Assembly (NCBI RefSeq): GCF_026967575.1
Contig: NZ_CP114054.1
Coordinates: 930,001 to 994,000 of the forward strand
Source: Aurantiacibacter sp. MUD11
GTDB lineage: Bacteria > Pseudomonadota > Alphaproteobacteria > Sphingomonadales > Sphingomonadaceae
DNA length: 64,000 nucleotides
Direction: 5' to 3'
Positions 18,297 to 27,791 of the stretch are shown here, in pieces (position 1 is the first letter of the stretch; each line of letters begins with the position of its first letter). The notes under the pieces were generated by a model. It saw nothing but the letters and a program-made list of their open reading frames with translations, was not told the DNA's origin and made no database searches. The position numbers and the translations under genes are program-made.

Positions 18297-19394
18297 ATGA
18301 GTGGCGACAAGCAATCCTATACCTACGAACAGGCCGGCGTCTCGATCGAGGCCGGCAACCGCCTGGTCAAGGCCATCGGCCCGCTGGTCAAGGCGACCAT
18401 GCGCCCCGGAGCCGATGCCGAAATCGGCGGCTTCGGCGGCTTCTTCGATCCCAAGGCGGCAGGCTACAAGGATCCGCTGCTGGTGGCCGGCAATGACGGC
18501 GTGGGCACCAAGCTGAAACTGGCCATCGACACCGATCGCCACGACACGGTCGGCATCGACCTGGTGGCCATGTGCGTGAACGACCTGATCGTGCAGGGCG
18601 CGGAGCCGCTGTTCTTCCTCGACTATTTCGCCACCGGCAAGCTGGAAGGCGGCGTGGCGGAGCGCGTGATCGCGGGCATTGCCGAGGGCTGCCAGCAGGC
18701 CGGCTGCGCACTGATCGGCGGCGAAACGGCGGAAATGCCCGGCATGTATGCCGAGGGCGACTACGACTTGGCAGGCTTCTGCGTCGGCGCCGTCGAGCGC
18801 GGCGAGCAGCTGACCGGAGAGCGCGTTGCGCCCGGCCACGTGCTGCTCGGCCTCGCCAGTTCGGGCGTGCATTCCAACGGCTATTCGCTGGTCCGGCGGC
18901 TGGCTGCGGACAAGGGCTGGAAGCTGGACCGCCCCGCCCTGTTCGATCCCGAGGTGCTGCTGGTCGATGCCCTGCTGGCACCCACCCGCATCTACGTGAA
19001 GAGCCTGCTGCCCGTCGTCCGTGCCGGCATGATCGACGCGCTGGCGCATATCACCGGCGGCGGCCTGCTCGAGAACATCCCGCGCGTGCTGCCCGAAGGC
19101 GCGCGCGCGATGGTCGATGCCGATGCCTGGGAACAGCCCCGGCTGATGGCCTTCCTGCAGGCACAGGGCAATATCGAGCCGGGCGAAATGGCGCGTACCT
19201 TCAACTGCGGTGTGGGCATGGTGTTGGCGGTCACGGCGGACAAGGTGGATGCCGTCACCTCGGCGCTCACCGAGGCTGGCGAAACCGTCTTCCGCGTCGG
19301 CGAGATCGTCGCCGGCCAGCGGGGCTGCACGGTCAGCGGCGCGCAAGGCACCTGGAGCGCGAAGGAAGACTGGCAAGCGGGGCACGATGCCTGA
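18297..19394 (+). CDS. purM: phosphoribosylformylglycinamidine cyclo-ligase (AIR synthetase)
   Basis: Converts FGAM to AIR in purine synthesis. The 365-residue protein begins [20 protein letters not shown] and carries [35 protein letters not shown] and the later [13 protein letters not shown] and [16 protein letters not shown] blocks, all diagnostic of PurM. The start at 18297 matches the conserved N terminus. Its stop overlaps the start of purN by eight bases. Confidence 0.97.
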   Translation: MSGDKQSYTYEQAGVSIEAGNRLVKAIGPLVKATMRPGADAEIGGFGGFFDPKAAGYKDPLLVAGNDGVGTKLKLAIDTDRHDTVGIDLVAMCVNDLIVQGAEPLFFLDYFATGKLEGGVAERVIAGIAEGCQQAGCALIGGETAEMPGMYAEGDYDLAGFCVGAVERGEQLTGERVAPGHVLLGLASSGVHSNGYSLVRRLAADKGWKLDRPALFDPEVLLVDALLAPTRIYVKSLLPVVRAGMIDALAHITGGGLLENIPRVLPEGARAMVDADAWEQPRLMAFLQAQGNIEPGEMARTFNCGVGMVLAVTADKVDAVTSALTEAGETVFRVGEIVAGQRGCTVSGAQGTWSAKEDWQAGHDA

Positions 19395-20349
19395 GAAGGC
19401 GAAGATCGCCTGCCTGCTATCGGGCAACGGCACGACCATGTCGGCGCTGCTGTTCCAGTCCCGCCTGCCCGACTGCCCCTATGAAATCGTGCTGGTGGCT
19501 TCCAACGTGCCCGACGCCCCTGGGCTGAAGATCGCCGAAGCGGAAGGTATCCCGACCTTCTCCTACCCGCACACCGGGCTGGGTCGCCGCGAGCACGAAC
19601 AGGTGATGGACAAGGCCTTGCGCGACAGCGGTGCCGAGTACCTCGCGCTGTGCGGTTACATGCGCATCCTCACCGCTGAATTCGTCAGCGGGTGGGAGGG
19701 CCGGATGGTCAACACGCATCCTTCGCTGCTGCCTAAGTACAAGGGGCTCGACACCCACCAGCGCGCCATCGACGCGGGCGAGAAATTCGGCGGCTGTTCG
19801 GTCCATATCGTCACGCCGGAACTGGATGGAGGTCCGCTGCTGGGCCAGCTGCCCGTCGCCATCCTCCCCACCGACACGGCAGAGAGCCTCGCCCATCGCG
19901 TGATCCTGGCGGAATACCAGCTCTATCCGCGCATGGTCGCCGACTATGTCGGGCGACAGTACCGCACCGACTGGCTGCTGGAACAGGTCCACGCTCGCGC
20001 GATGGACCTGCCCGAGGTGGAGGAACGCGAAAGCCACGGTTCGCCCGGCTGGCGTACTGGCGGGAAAAGCGGCAAGTACTTCGCCTATTTCACCGACCAG
20101 CACCACGGCAGCGAGCATATCGCCGTGCTGGTGAAGACCAGCGGGCCGGACGAGCTTGCCGGCCTCGTCGAAACCGCACCGGAAACCTATTTCAAACCAG
20201 CCTACTACGGCGCCAGCGGCTGGGTCGGGATCATCCTGAACCGTCCGGGCGTTGACTGGGACCACGTATCCGAATGGCTGGAACGCAGCTGGCGGACGGT
20301 GGCGCCCAAGCGGCTGACCAGGTTGCTCGACGCAGCGGACGAATTCTGA
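19387..20349 (+). CDS. purN: phosphoribosylglycinamide formyltransferase with C-terminal MmcQ/YjbR-like domain
   Basis: GAR transformylase using 10-formyl-THF. Residues 1-195 form the normal PurN domain: the [13 protein letters not shown] phosphate loop, then [12 protein letters not shown] (Asn109, His111) and TPELDGGP (Asp147), the catalytic set. The product is 320 residues, against about 200 for a usual PurN. The extra 125 residues ([18 protein letters not shown], then [20 protein letters not shown] and [17 protein letters not shown]) look like a complete MmcQ/YjbR (DUF419) domain, a small DNA-binding-like fold of unclear role. The join is in one uninterrupted frame. The fused domain is recognised by pattern, not by a search. 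Confidence 0.93.
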   Translation: MPEKAKIACLLSGNGTTMSALLFQSRLPDCPYEIVLVASNVPDAPGLKIAEAEGIPTFSYPHTGLGRREHEQVMDKALRDSGAEYLALCGYMRILTAEFVSGWEGRMVNTHPSLLPKYKGLDTHQRAIDAGEKFGGCSVHIVTPELDGGPLLGQLPVAILPTDTAESLAHRVILAEYQLYPRMVADYVGRQYRTDWLLEQVHARAMDLPEVEERESHGSPGWRTGGKSGKYFAYFTDQHHGSEHIAVLVKTSGPDELAGLVETAPETYFKPAYYGASGWVGIILNRPGVDWDHVSEWLERSWRTVAPKRLTRLLDAADEF

Positions 20350-20352
20350 CGG

Positions 20353-21555
20353 ATGCCAGCCCCCCATCGCCCTCATCCCTGCACTCGTTCCGCGCGCGTC
20401 GACCGGGTGATCGGCTGGCTGGAGGCGGCCTGGCGCAAGGGGCTGAGCACGCGCCCCACGCTTGATCCCGATGCCCTGTGGGCGAAGGCGCTGAAGGATG
20501 CCCCCGCGCATGGCGAAGGCGGACCGCGTAGCGATGCCGAAATGGCCGACTTCCGCCTGCGACTGGAAATCCTGGCGGAATCGCTGCAGGCCGAAGCGCA
20601 GCTCAATTCGCTGGGTCTGACCATGGCGCACGGTCAGCTGGTGCGGGTCATCCGGCAGCGGCTGCACCTCGGTGCACTGTGGCAGCGCGAACCGGAACTG
20701 CTGCAAACGCCGCTGGCGCCCCCGATCATCGTGGTCGGCCAGATGCGCAGCGGCACGACGCGCGTCCATCGCCTGCTGGCGGCGGACCCGGCCCTGTCAT
20801 CGACGCGCTTCTGCGACAGCTGGCATCCCGTTCCCCGCACGCCCGATACGCGCCCGGCATGGTCTGCCCTGTCGCTGATGTTCGCCCGCGCGCTGGACCC
20901 GTGGCTGGATACGATCCATCCCTTCGGCGTCACCCGCGCCGACGAGGAACTGGGCTGGCTGGCCGCCGCCCTGGATCACTGCGCCTACGAAGCGCAGTGG
21001 CGCATCCCGACTTTCACCGCCTTCAGCGAAGGCCGCGAACCCGGCCCGGTCTACCGCGAATTTGCCCGCATGTTGCGCACCGATGCCGCCTGGCATGGTA
21101 GCGCAGAGCGTCCGCGCGTGCTCAAGGTGCCGCAATTCGCCGAAGACCTGCCCACCCTGCTGGCCCAGTTCCCCGATGCACGCGTCGTGCTCACCAAGCG
21201 CTGCGAGGAGGATCTCGTGCGCAGTTCCGCCTCGCTAGTCGCCAACCAGATGGCGATCCAGTCCAACGCGGTGGACTATGCCTGGATCGAGCAGGAGGTC
21301 GCCCGCAAGATCGCCTTGCGCGATGCCCGCATGGACAGCGCTCTGGCGCAATTCGACGGGGCCCTGGCCGTGGTCGATTTCGATCGGCTGAACGAGGATT
21401 GGGAAGGCGAAATCATGCGCATCTACCGCGACCTGGACCTGCCTTTCTCCGCTCATTCGCTTGCGGCAATGCGCGAGGAGCAACGCAAGGCGCAGTCTTC
21501 GGCCCATCACGAGCACGCCCGGCAAATGCAGCGGTTCGCCAGAAGCTCCGCCTGA
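20353..21555 (+). CDS. sulfotransferase family protein
   Basis: A 400-residue protein with the PAPS 5'-phosphosulfate loop VVGQMRSGTTRVHRLLAAD at about residues 127-145 and the family's later 3'-phosphate region (VVLTKRCEEDLVRSSASLV). This is the Sulfotransfer_3-type bacterial family; the acceptor is unknown. It begins three bases after the purN stop, so may be read from the purMN transcript without being functionally linked. No signal peptide. Confidence 0.85.
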   Translation: MPAPHRPHPCTRSARVDRVIGWLEAAWRKGLSTRPTLDPDALWAKALKDAPAHGEGGPRSDAEMADFRLRLEILAESLQAEAQLNSLGLTMAHGQLVRVIRQRLHLGALWQREPELLQTPLAPPIIVVGQMRSGTTRVHRLLAADPALSSTRFCDSWHPVPRTPDTRPAWSALSLMFARALDPWLDTIHPFGVTRADEELGWLAAALDHCAYEAQWRIPTFTAFSEGREPGPVYREFARMLRTDAAWHGSAERPRVLKVPQFAEDLPTLLAQFPDARVVLTKRCEEDLVRSSASLVANQMAIQSNAVDYAWIEQEVARKIALRDARMDSALAQFDGALAVVDFDRLNEDWEGEIMRIYRDLDLPFSAHSLAAMREEQRKAQSSAHHEHARQMQRFARSSA

Positions 21556-21572
21556 TCGTTCCTATCTGACGG

Positions 21573-21995
21573 CTAAAACGATAGCTCGGTCAGTTCCCGG
21601 CTGGCCTCTTCGGGCATCAACAGGTGAGCCAGCGCCGGAGACTTCTGGTCACCGAAGTTCTGCCAGAACAGCATCTTCCCGTCACGAACCCTGGCTGTCC
21701 AAAGGCGGGCACTTGCCAGCCGCGGATCGCGTGCTTTGCTGTGGCCGCGCATCAGCACCAGGTCGTCGCGCATGGTATAATTGTCGATGTGGAAGCTGAA
21801 ACTGTCTTCGAGTTCGAAGAACGCCTTGTGTGCAGCGATGCAGTTTTCCCGGCCACTGATCCGGTATCCGCGACTGTCGATGAAGCTGAAATCATCGTGC
21901 AGCATGTCGGACATCGCGTCGAAATCGCGCGAGTTCACGGCGTCGACGTAGCGACGCACTACCCCAAGGGTATCCGACCTTCCCCGTCCAAACAT
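21573..21995 (-). CDS. SnoaL-like / NTF2-like fold protein
   Basis: A 140-residue protein with the NTF2/SnoaL layout: an N-terminal helix block VVRRYVDAVNSRDFDAMSDM, a strand DDFSFIDSRG and a following beta sheet ending in LWTARVRDGKMLFWQNF. These cone-shaped folds serve as small-molecule isomerases or binding proteins; no specific catalytic residues can be assigned. Convergent with the sulfotransferase gene. Confidence 0.75.
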   Translation of the reverse strand: MFGRGRSDTLGVVRRYVDAVNSRDFDAMSDMLHDDFSFIDSRGYRISGRENCIAAHKAFFELEDSFSFHIDNYTMRDDLVLMRGHSKARDPRLASARLWTARVRDGKMLFWQNFGDQKSPALAHLLMPEEASRELTELSF

Positions 21996-22050
21996 GCGAG
22001 CACTCCCGAGTTAACTCGCGGAACACCCTGTACGTTAGCACAGCGGGCGA

Positions 22051-22090
22051 GTCGTTCCGAATACGGGGAAGTGCCCGCACCCGGAACGAC
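22051..22090. repeat. long-loop inverted repeat downstream of ndk
   Basis: GTCGTTCCG at 22051-22059 and CGGAACGAC at 22082-22090 are perfect 9-bp complements 22 bases apart. It lies between the ndk stop and the NTF2-like gene. No T-run is present, so it may be an RNA-stabilising stem, a weak terminator or a protein site. Confidence 0.4.
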
Positions 22091-22105
22091 CCTAAATTTC
22101 TGGAA

Positions 22106-22528
22106 TCAGCCGACGATTTCGTCTTCGTTGAAGAAGAAGTCGATTTCGATCTTGGCGTTTTCGTCGCTGTCCGAACCGTGCACCGAGTTGGCTTCGATGC
22201 TTTCGGCATAGGTCTTGCGGATCGTGCCTACTTCGGCGTCAGCCGGATTGGTGGCACCCATCACCTTGCGGTTGCGGGCCACGGCGTCCTCGCCTTCCAG
22301 CACCTGCACCACGACCGGGCCGCTGGTCATGAAGTCACACAGTTCGCCGAAGAAGGGGCGTTCCTTGTGCACCGCGTAGAAACCCTCGGCCTGTTCGCGG
22401 GTCATCAGAATGCGCTTCGAAGCGACGACGCGGAGGCCGGCGTCTTCCAGCATCTTGGTGACCGCACCGGTCAGGTTGCGGCGGGTGGCATCGGGCTTGA
22501 TGATCGAGAAGGTGCGGGTGACCGCCAT
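22106..22528 (-). CDS. ndk: nucleoside diphosphate kinase
   Basis: Transfers gamma-phosphate between nucleoside di- and triphosphates. The 140-residue protein starts [18 protein letters not shown] and carries the active-site NSVHGSDS with phospho-acceptor His117. Full length for the family. holC and pepA lie upstream on the same strand. Confidence 0.97.
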   Translation of the reverse strand: MAVTRTFSIIKPDATRRNLTGAVTKMLEDAGLRVVASKRILMTREQAEGFYAVHKERPFFGELCDFMTSGPVVVQVLEGEDAVARNRKVMGATNPADAEVGTIRKTYAESIEANSVHGSDSDENAKIEIDFFFNEDEIVG

Positions 22529-22581
22529 GGGACATTCCTTTGCGAAATTTGAAAAAGGGCAAATTTGCGCGCGCCCCTAGC

Positions 22582-22600
22582 GCCCCCGTCGCCGGGGGGC
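22582..22600 (-). terminator. GC hairpin downstream of the acidic lipoprotein gene
   Basis: GCCCCC and GGGGGC pair around a 7-base loop, about 30 bases after the lipoprotein stop on the minus strand and in the ndk leader. No T-run follows, so its role is uncertain. Confidence 0.3.
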
Positions 22601-22629
22601 AAGAGCGGTGTGCTGCGATTTGCCGCCAA

Positions 22630-23124
22630 TCAGTTGTTGTCGCGTCCGACCACCAGCTGCGCCGTCGTGCCCTCCGGGTCCGGCGTGGCATTGAAACTGA
22701 AGGTCAGGCCGTCGGGGCCTTCCCCGCCGATCAGCTTGCTGCCGTTGCTGCTCATCTCCATCTGGATCTCGACCCCGGCTCCTTCCGCCTGCCGGCGGTA
22801 GTAGGCTGCCATCTCGTCCGGCGTATCGTCGCTGCGCATCACCACCATCGAGCCGGAGCCATCGGCCTGGTTCACGGTGGTGTTGGTGATGACCTGGGCA
22901 CCGGGATAGAGGCTGAACCCATCGGGCAGGCTAACCGCAACGTCACTGCCGCTGTTGATGACGACCTCGTCGCCGTCCTCATTGGTCATCCGGTATTCGG
23001 CGTTCTCGCCATCGCGGTCGACTTCGTAGGTCACTTCCCCATCTTCGGTGTCGATGGTTCCGGACTCGCTGCCGCAACCCGCCAGCAGCAACCCAATTCC
23101 CGCAATCAGAATAACCTTGCGCAT
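22630..23124 (-). CDS. acidic lipoprotein of unknown function
   Basis: A 164-residue product from the ATG at 23124 with a lipoprotein signal MRKVILIAGIGLLLAGC (Cys17). The mature part is rich in Asp, Glu and Gly and beta-prone (TIDTEDGEVTYEVDRDG), with a later region DDTPDEMAAYYRRQAEGAGV typical of small lipoproteins that follow a parameter-like beta sheet. The open frame extends upstream through holC on another frame and is not coding there. Function unknown. Confidence 0.75.
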   Translation of the reverse strand: MRKVILIAGIGLLLAGCGSESGTIDTEDGEVTYEVDRDGENAEYRMTNEDGDEVVINSGSDVAVSLPDGFSLYPGAQVITNTTVNQADGSGSMVVMRSDDTPDEMAAYYRRQAEGAGVEIQMEMSSNGSKLIGGEGPDGLTFSFNATPDPEGTTAQLVVGRDNN

Positions 23125-23183
23125 CAACCCTCTCCTCTCACCATGATAAAGCTTTCGGAGTCTTTCGCGAGCAAGGGCCGTGG

Positions 23184-23621
23184 TCAAGGGCCCTCGACCC
23201 AGCGCCCGTCCTGCTGTTTCCAGAACTTGCGCTCCATTCCCTCGCGATCTTCCAGCGCCTTCCAGGTCTGGCGCGCGCCGGTGATGGTCGCCTGATCGAA
23301 CAGGAACAGCACCCGCTCGAAGCCCTCGCCCGGCTCGCGCCACAGCCCGTCCGCCACCAGCAGGAAGGTCGCGCCGTTCACCGGATCGACCTCGTTCGAC
23401 AGCAGGATCGGCTGGCCGGCATCGTGCTCGTCCCCGGCGATGCCATTGGCAAGGAAGGCTTCGGGAGAGCTGTCCCACATGGCCTGGCTGGTGGCTTCAA
23501 GCAGTTCGAGGTCGTCCGCCACCACCAGCAGCCGCTTGCCCGCCTGCCGCACCTTACTTGCCAGCAGCGCCGCCGTTGCGGGCGCCGGGTCTTGCGAAAG
23601 GAGATAGAAATCAATCCGCAT
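23184..23621 (-). CDS. holC: DNA polymerase III subunit chi
   Basis: A 145-residue HolC protein linking the clamp-loader to SSB. It begins MRIDFYLLSQDPAPATAALL and contains the family block KRLLVVADDLELLEATSQAMW and later FLFDQATITGARQTWKAL. The ATG at 23621 has GAAAGGAG (23615-23622 region on the complement) nearby. It follows the small DUF2256 gene and pepA on the minus strand. Confidence 0.87.
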   Translation of the reverse strand: MRIDFYLLSQDPAPATAALLASKVRQAGKRLLVVADDLELLEATSQAMWDSSPEAFLANGIAGDEHDAGQPILLSNEVDPVNGATFLLVADGLWREPGEGFERVLFLFDQATITGARQTWKALEDREGMERKFWKQQDGRWVEGP

Positions 23622-23658
23622 GTTTTCGGTCGAGCGCTTCGCTGCTTGAGGCCATGAG

Positions 23659-23796
<138 letters not shown>

Positions 23797-23814
23797 CCTG
23801 CCCACGGGACTGCC

Positions 23815-25278
23815 TCAGCCCTCGGCCGTGTCGCGGATGAAGCGATCGAGCAGGCGCACGCCGTAACCCGTCGCGCCCTTGTCCCAGGTAGCACCGGGCT
23901 TGTCCGCCCAGACCATGCCGGCGATGTCGAGGTGCGCCCAGTTCACGCCCTTCTCGACGAAGCGCTGAAGGTACTGCGCGGCGGTGATCGAACCAGCCCA
24001 ACGGCCACCGACGTTCTTCATGTCGGCAATCGGGCTGTCGATCAGCTTGTCGTAGGCCGGGCCCAGCGGCATCCGCCACAGTTTGTCGCCACTTGCCTTG
24101 CCTGCGTCGAGCAGGTTGTCGGCCAGCTTGTCGTCGTTGGAGAACAGGCCGCCATGCTCGTGGCCAAGGGCAACGATCATCGCCCCGGTCAGCGTGGCGA
24201 GATCGACCAGCGTCTCCGGCTTGAACTCGCGCTGGGCCCAGGTCATCGCGTCACCCAGCACCAGCCGGCCTTCGGCGTCGGTGTTGATGACTTCCACGGT
24301 CTGTCCGCTCATGGTCTTCACCACGTCGCCCGGCCGCTGTGCATTGCCGTCGGGCATGTTCTCCACCAGCCCGCAGACGCCCACGACATTGGCCTTGGCC
24401 TTGCGCGAGGCGAGCGCCAGCATGGCACCGGCCACGGCACCGGCACCGCCCATGTCCCACTTCATGTCTTCCATGCCGGCAGCCGGCTTGATCGAGATGC
24501 CGCCGGTATCGAAGGTCACGCCCTTGCCGACGAAGACGGTCGGCTTGTCGGCGGGCTTGCCGCCGGTCCACTTGATCACCAGCAGCTTGCTGTCGCGGCG
24601 CGAACCCTGGCCGACGCCCAGCAGCGCGCCCATGCCCAGCGTGCGCATCTCGTCCTCGTCCAGCACCTGGATTTCGACGCCGGTGCCTTCGAAGCGCTTC
24701 TGGCAACGCTCGACGAAGCTCTGCGGGTAGATGACGTTGGCCGGTTCGGCGACCAGTTCGCGGGTGAACTCCACGCCCTTGGCGACGGCGGCGGCGTCTT
24801 CCCACGCGGCCTCGGTCCCATCGGGCGCAGCGGCGACGATGATGGTCTTCAGCGAACGCTTCTGCTCGGCCTTCAGCTTGGTGCGATATTCGTCCCAGCG
24901 CCAGGCCCGCAGGCGCGCGCCCATCAGCACGGCGGCGGTTTCCTCGGCATCGAGGCCGGAGGCGGGGATATCGATCGCCAGCTTGCTCTCACCGCTGGTC
25001 AGGTACTTGGCGGTCAGCGCCGCGCCCGCGCGTTCCAGCGCGGCATGGCGTCCGGCGTCCTTCTTCTTGCCGGTACCCACCAGTGCCAGGCGCGACACCT
25101 TGTCGCCCTGCTCGACGAAGGTTTCGAAGACCTGCCCGGCCTTGCCGGCGAAGCGCGATGCCTCGGCCCCTTCCTTGACCGCGCGCGGCAAGTCGTCGGG
25201 CAATTTTCCCTGGTCGACAAAGCGCGCCACGAGGCGCGGTGCTTCGGCGGGAAGAGAGTCGCGAAATTCGATATCCAT
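23815..25278 (-). CDS. pepA: leucyl aminopeptidase, M17 family
   Basis: A 487-residue cytosolic metallo-aminopeptidase. The catalytic domain shows VGKGVTFDTGGISIKP, DMGGAGAVAGAM and the signature NTDAEGRLVLGDA, giving the two-metal site and the conserved Arg. The ATG at 25278 has GGAG just upstream on the complement and begins with the N-terminal domain (MDIEFRDSLPAEAPR). Divergent from lptD with 100 bases between. Confidence 0.96.
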   Translation of the reverse strand: MDIEFRDSLPAEAPRLVARFVDQGKLPDDLPRAVKEGAEASRFAGKAGQVFETFVEQGDKVSRLALVGTGKKKDAGRHAALERAGAALTAKYLTSGESKLAIDIPASGLDAEETAAVLMGARLRAWRWDEYRTKLKAEQKRSLKTIIVAAAPDGTEAAWEDAAAVAKGVEFTRELVAEPANVIYPQSFVERCQKRFEGTGVEIQVLDEDEMRTLGMGALLGVGQGSRRDSKLLVIKWTGGKPADKPTVFVGKGVTFDTGGISIKPAAGMEDMKWDMGGAGAVAGAMLALASRKAKANVVGVCGLVENMPDGNAQRPGDVVKTMSGQTVEVINTDAEGRLVLGDAMTWAQREFKPETLVDLATLTGAMIVALGHEHGGLFSNDDKLADNLLDAGKASGDKLWRMPLGPAYDKLIDSPIADMKNVGGRWAGSITAAQYLQRFVEKGVNWAHLDIAGMVWADKPGATWDKGATGYGVRLLDRFIRDTAEG

Positions 25279-25378
25279 GGAGGCTCCAGAAGTTGTCATC
25301 TTGTTGATCGGGCAGAATGTGATGGCCCGCGAAAAAGCTGGCGTTGCGATTACGAGCGCGCGGTGCAATAGGCAAGCC

Positions 25379-27643
25379 ATGCTCCCCGGCCTGCATTCCG
25401 TCCCGCAAGCCTCGTTGTCCCGCTTGCTCGCCGCAGGCGCGATTACTGTCGCCTTGCTGGCCCCGGCCAAGGCTGCACTGGCCCAGGATGCCGAGGAGCC
25501 GGTCGTCGTCGCCACCCTGGACGAACAGGAAGAGGCGCCCCGCCAGATCGGGTTCGAGGCGAACGAGCTGCGTTATGACGAGAACACCGACACGATCACC
25601 GCGGCAGGCAATGTCGTCCTGCGTTCCGGCGACCAGTCGCTGCGCGCCGATGCCGTCACCTGGAACCGCCTGAGCGGCGAGATCACCGCCACCGGCTCCG
25701 TCCGGCTGGTGGACGAAAACGGCAACCAGCTCTTTACCGACAGCCTGGTGCTGACCGACGAGCTGGAAGCCGGCGCGATGACCAACCTGCTGCTGGCCTT
25801 CCGCCAGGGCGGCAGGCTGGCGGCGATGGAGGCGACCCGCGCCGAGGGCGGCGATATCGAACTAGACCGCGCGGTCTATTCATCGTGCTCGGTGCTCGAT
25901 GCCGATGGCTGCGACCGCAGCCCCAGCTGGCGGGTGACGGCGGAGCGCGTCTACTACGATAGCGAGACCTCCCGCATCCGCTTTCGGGGCGCATATCTGG
26001 AGCTGTTCGGTGCCCGTGTGCTGCCCTTGCCCGGCCTGACCGTGCGGGCCGACGGCAGCGCCGACAGCGGCTTCTTCGTACCCGACATCGGACTGACCGC
26101 ATCGAACGGCATCGAGATCAGCGACAGCTACTACTGGCGCATCGCCGACGATCGCGACCTGACGCTGACCGGCTATGTGTTCACCGAAGCCGCGCCGATG
26201 GTCTCTGCCGAATATCGCCAGCTGACCGGCAATGGCGCCTTCCAGGTCACCGGCTATGCTACCTACGGCAGCCGCATCCCGCTCAATTCCACGGTGGCCA
26301 CCAGCGAGGAGGACCTGCGCGGTTACCTCGCCGCCAACGGCCGTTTCCAGCTTGACGAGAACTGGACCGCACAAGGCTCCATCCGCCTCGCCAGCGACCG
26401 CACCTTCCTGCGCCGTTACGACATCACCCGCGAAGACCGCATCCGCTCGCTGGTCGAATTGCAGCGGGCGGACGACAATTCATTCGTCTCCATCGCCGGC
26501 TGGGCGACCCAGGCGCTGCTGGTCAGCACGCCGCAGGGGGAAGTGCCGCTGGCCCTGCCGCTGATCGACGCGCGCTATCGGCTGGAAGACCCGGTGGTCG
26601 GCGGCACGGTGGAACTGCAAGCCAATTCCTACGCCGTCACCCGCAGCGAAGGCCAGGATTCGCAGCGCGCCTTTGCCCGCGCCCGGTGGGACCTGCGCCG
26701 CATTACCCCAATGGGCCAGGAAGTCACGCTGACGGCGCTGGTACGCGGCGACATCTATCATTCCGACGAAAACGATCTCACCAGCGTGGCCGCCTATCGC
26801 GGCGATCCAGGCTGGCAGACGCGCGGCGTCGCGACGGCCGCAGTAGAGGTGAAATGGCCCTTCATCGGGGAATTCCTCGGCGGCTCGCAGATCCTCACGC
26901 CGCGCGTGCAGCTGGTCGCCTCGCCCAGCATCCGCAACCTCGACATTCCCAACGAAGACGCCCGCGCCATCGACCTGGAGGATTCCAACCTCTTCGCGCT
27001 CAGCCGCTTCCCCGGCTACGACCGAGTGGAGGACGGCGTGCGCCTCACCTACGGCGCGGACTGGCAGGCAACCTTTCCCGGCTGGCGTATCCACACCACC
27101 ATCGGCCAGTCCTACCGCCTGACGGACGAGCCCGCGCTCTTCCCCGATGGCACAGGCCTCAACGAACAGTGGTCGGACTTCGTCGGGCGGACCGAGGTGC
27201 GCTACAACGATTTCCTCAAGTTCACGCACCGCTTCCGTCTCGACAAGGACAACCTGGCCGTGCGCCGGAACGAGGTGGATGCCACCATCGGCAGCGACCG
27301 CACCTATCTGGAAGCCGGTTACCTGCGCCTGGACCGCGACATCGATTTCACGCTGGAGGACTTGCAGGACCGCGAGGAACTACGCGTCGCGGGCCGCCTG
27401 GCCTTCGCCCGCCACTGGTCGATTTTCGGCTCCGCCGTGGTCAACCTGACGGACCGTAACGAGGACCCCACTTTCAACGCCGACGGCTTCGAACCGCTCC
27501 GCACGCGCCTCGGCATCGCCTATGCCGACGACTGCCTGGAATTCGGCTTCACCTGGCGGCGCGACTACATCCAGCTTGCCGACGCCCAGAGCGGCAACAG
27601 CTTCCGCCTCTATTTCGCCCTGCGCAATATCGGCTTCAACTAG
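25379..27643 (+). CDS. lptD: LPS-assembly protein LptD
   Basis: Outer-membrane beta-barrel that inserts LPS with LptE. The 754-residue precursor has a signal peptide (ending near KAALAQ, residue 36), an OstA/LptA-like N-terminal domain (GFEANELRYDENTDTITAAGNV) and a large C-terminal barrel ending in RLYFALRNIGFN with an aromatic-rich last strand. A cysteine pair region (SSCSVLDADGCD) and a late DDCLEF block fit the disulfide positions of the family. The start at 25379 begins the signal peptide; an ATG at 25322 would add 19 residues. surA, pdxA and rsmA follow. Confidence 0.95.
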   Translation: MLPGLHSVPQASLSRLLAAGAITVALLAPAKAALAQDAEEPVVVATLDEQEEAPRQIGFEANELRYDENTDTITAAGNVVLRSGDQSLRADAVTWNRLSGEITATGSVRLVDENGNQLFTDSLVLTDELEAGAMTNLLLAFRQGGRLAAMEATRAEGGDIELDRAVYSSCSVLDADGCDRSPSWRVTAERVYYDSETSRIRFRGAYLELFGARVLPLPGLTVRADGSADSGFFVPDIGLTASNGIEISDSYYWRIADDRDLTLTGYVFTEAAPMVSAEYRQLTGNGAFQVTGYATYGSRIPLNSTVATSEEDLRGYLAANGRFQLDENWTAQGSIRLASDRTFLRRYDITREDRIRSLVELQRADDNSFVSIAGWATQALLVSTPQGEVPLALPLIDARYRLEDPVVGGTVELQANSYAVTRSEGQDSQRAFARARWDLRRITPMGQEVTLTALVRGDIYHSDENDLTSVAAYRGDPGWQTRGVATAAVEVKWPFIGEFLGGSQILTPRVQLVASPSIRNLDIPNEDARAIDLEDSNLFALSRFPGYDRVEDGVRLTYGADWQATFPGWRIHTTIGQSYRLTDEPALFPDGTGLNEQWSDFVGRTEVRYNDFLKFTHRFRLDKDNLAVRRNEVDATIGSDRTYLEAGYLRLDRDIDFTLEDLQDREELRVAGRLAFARHWSIFGSAVVNLTDRNEDPTFNADGFEPLRTRLGIAYADDCLEFGFTWRRDYIQLADAQSGNSFRLYFALRNIGFN

Positions 27644-27791
27644 GTTCGGGACACATTTGCGCAGTCCATTGGCAGCACCGGGACATTTGGCTAGGACGTG
27701 CCGGCTCAGCTAGGGTTAAGCCGTGGTTTTGCATTGGCGCCCCACGCAGAAGGCGCGGGTTCCCGCGCCGCAAGTAAGACAAGGTATTGAA

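Noticed and set aside
18228..19439. Upstream extension of the DUF2066 protein frame
   Set aside because: It runs antisense through purM, lacks conserved sequence and would place a hydrophobic signal in the middle of the protein.
27648..27722. Repeated GGGACA(CA)TTTG words between lptD and surA
   Set aside because: Two short imperfect copies only, with no symmetry or promoter spacing that supports a function.
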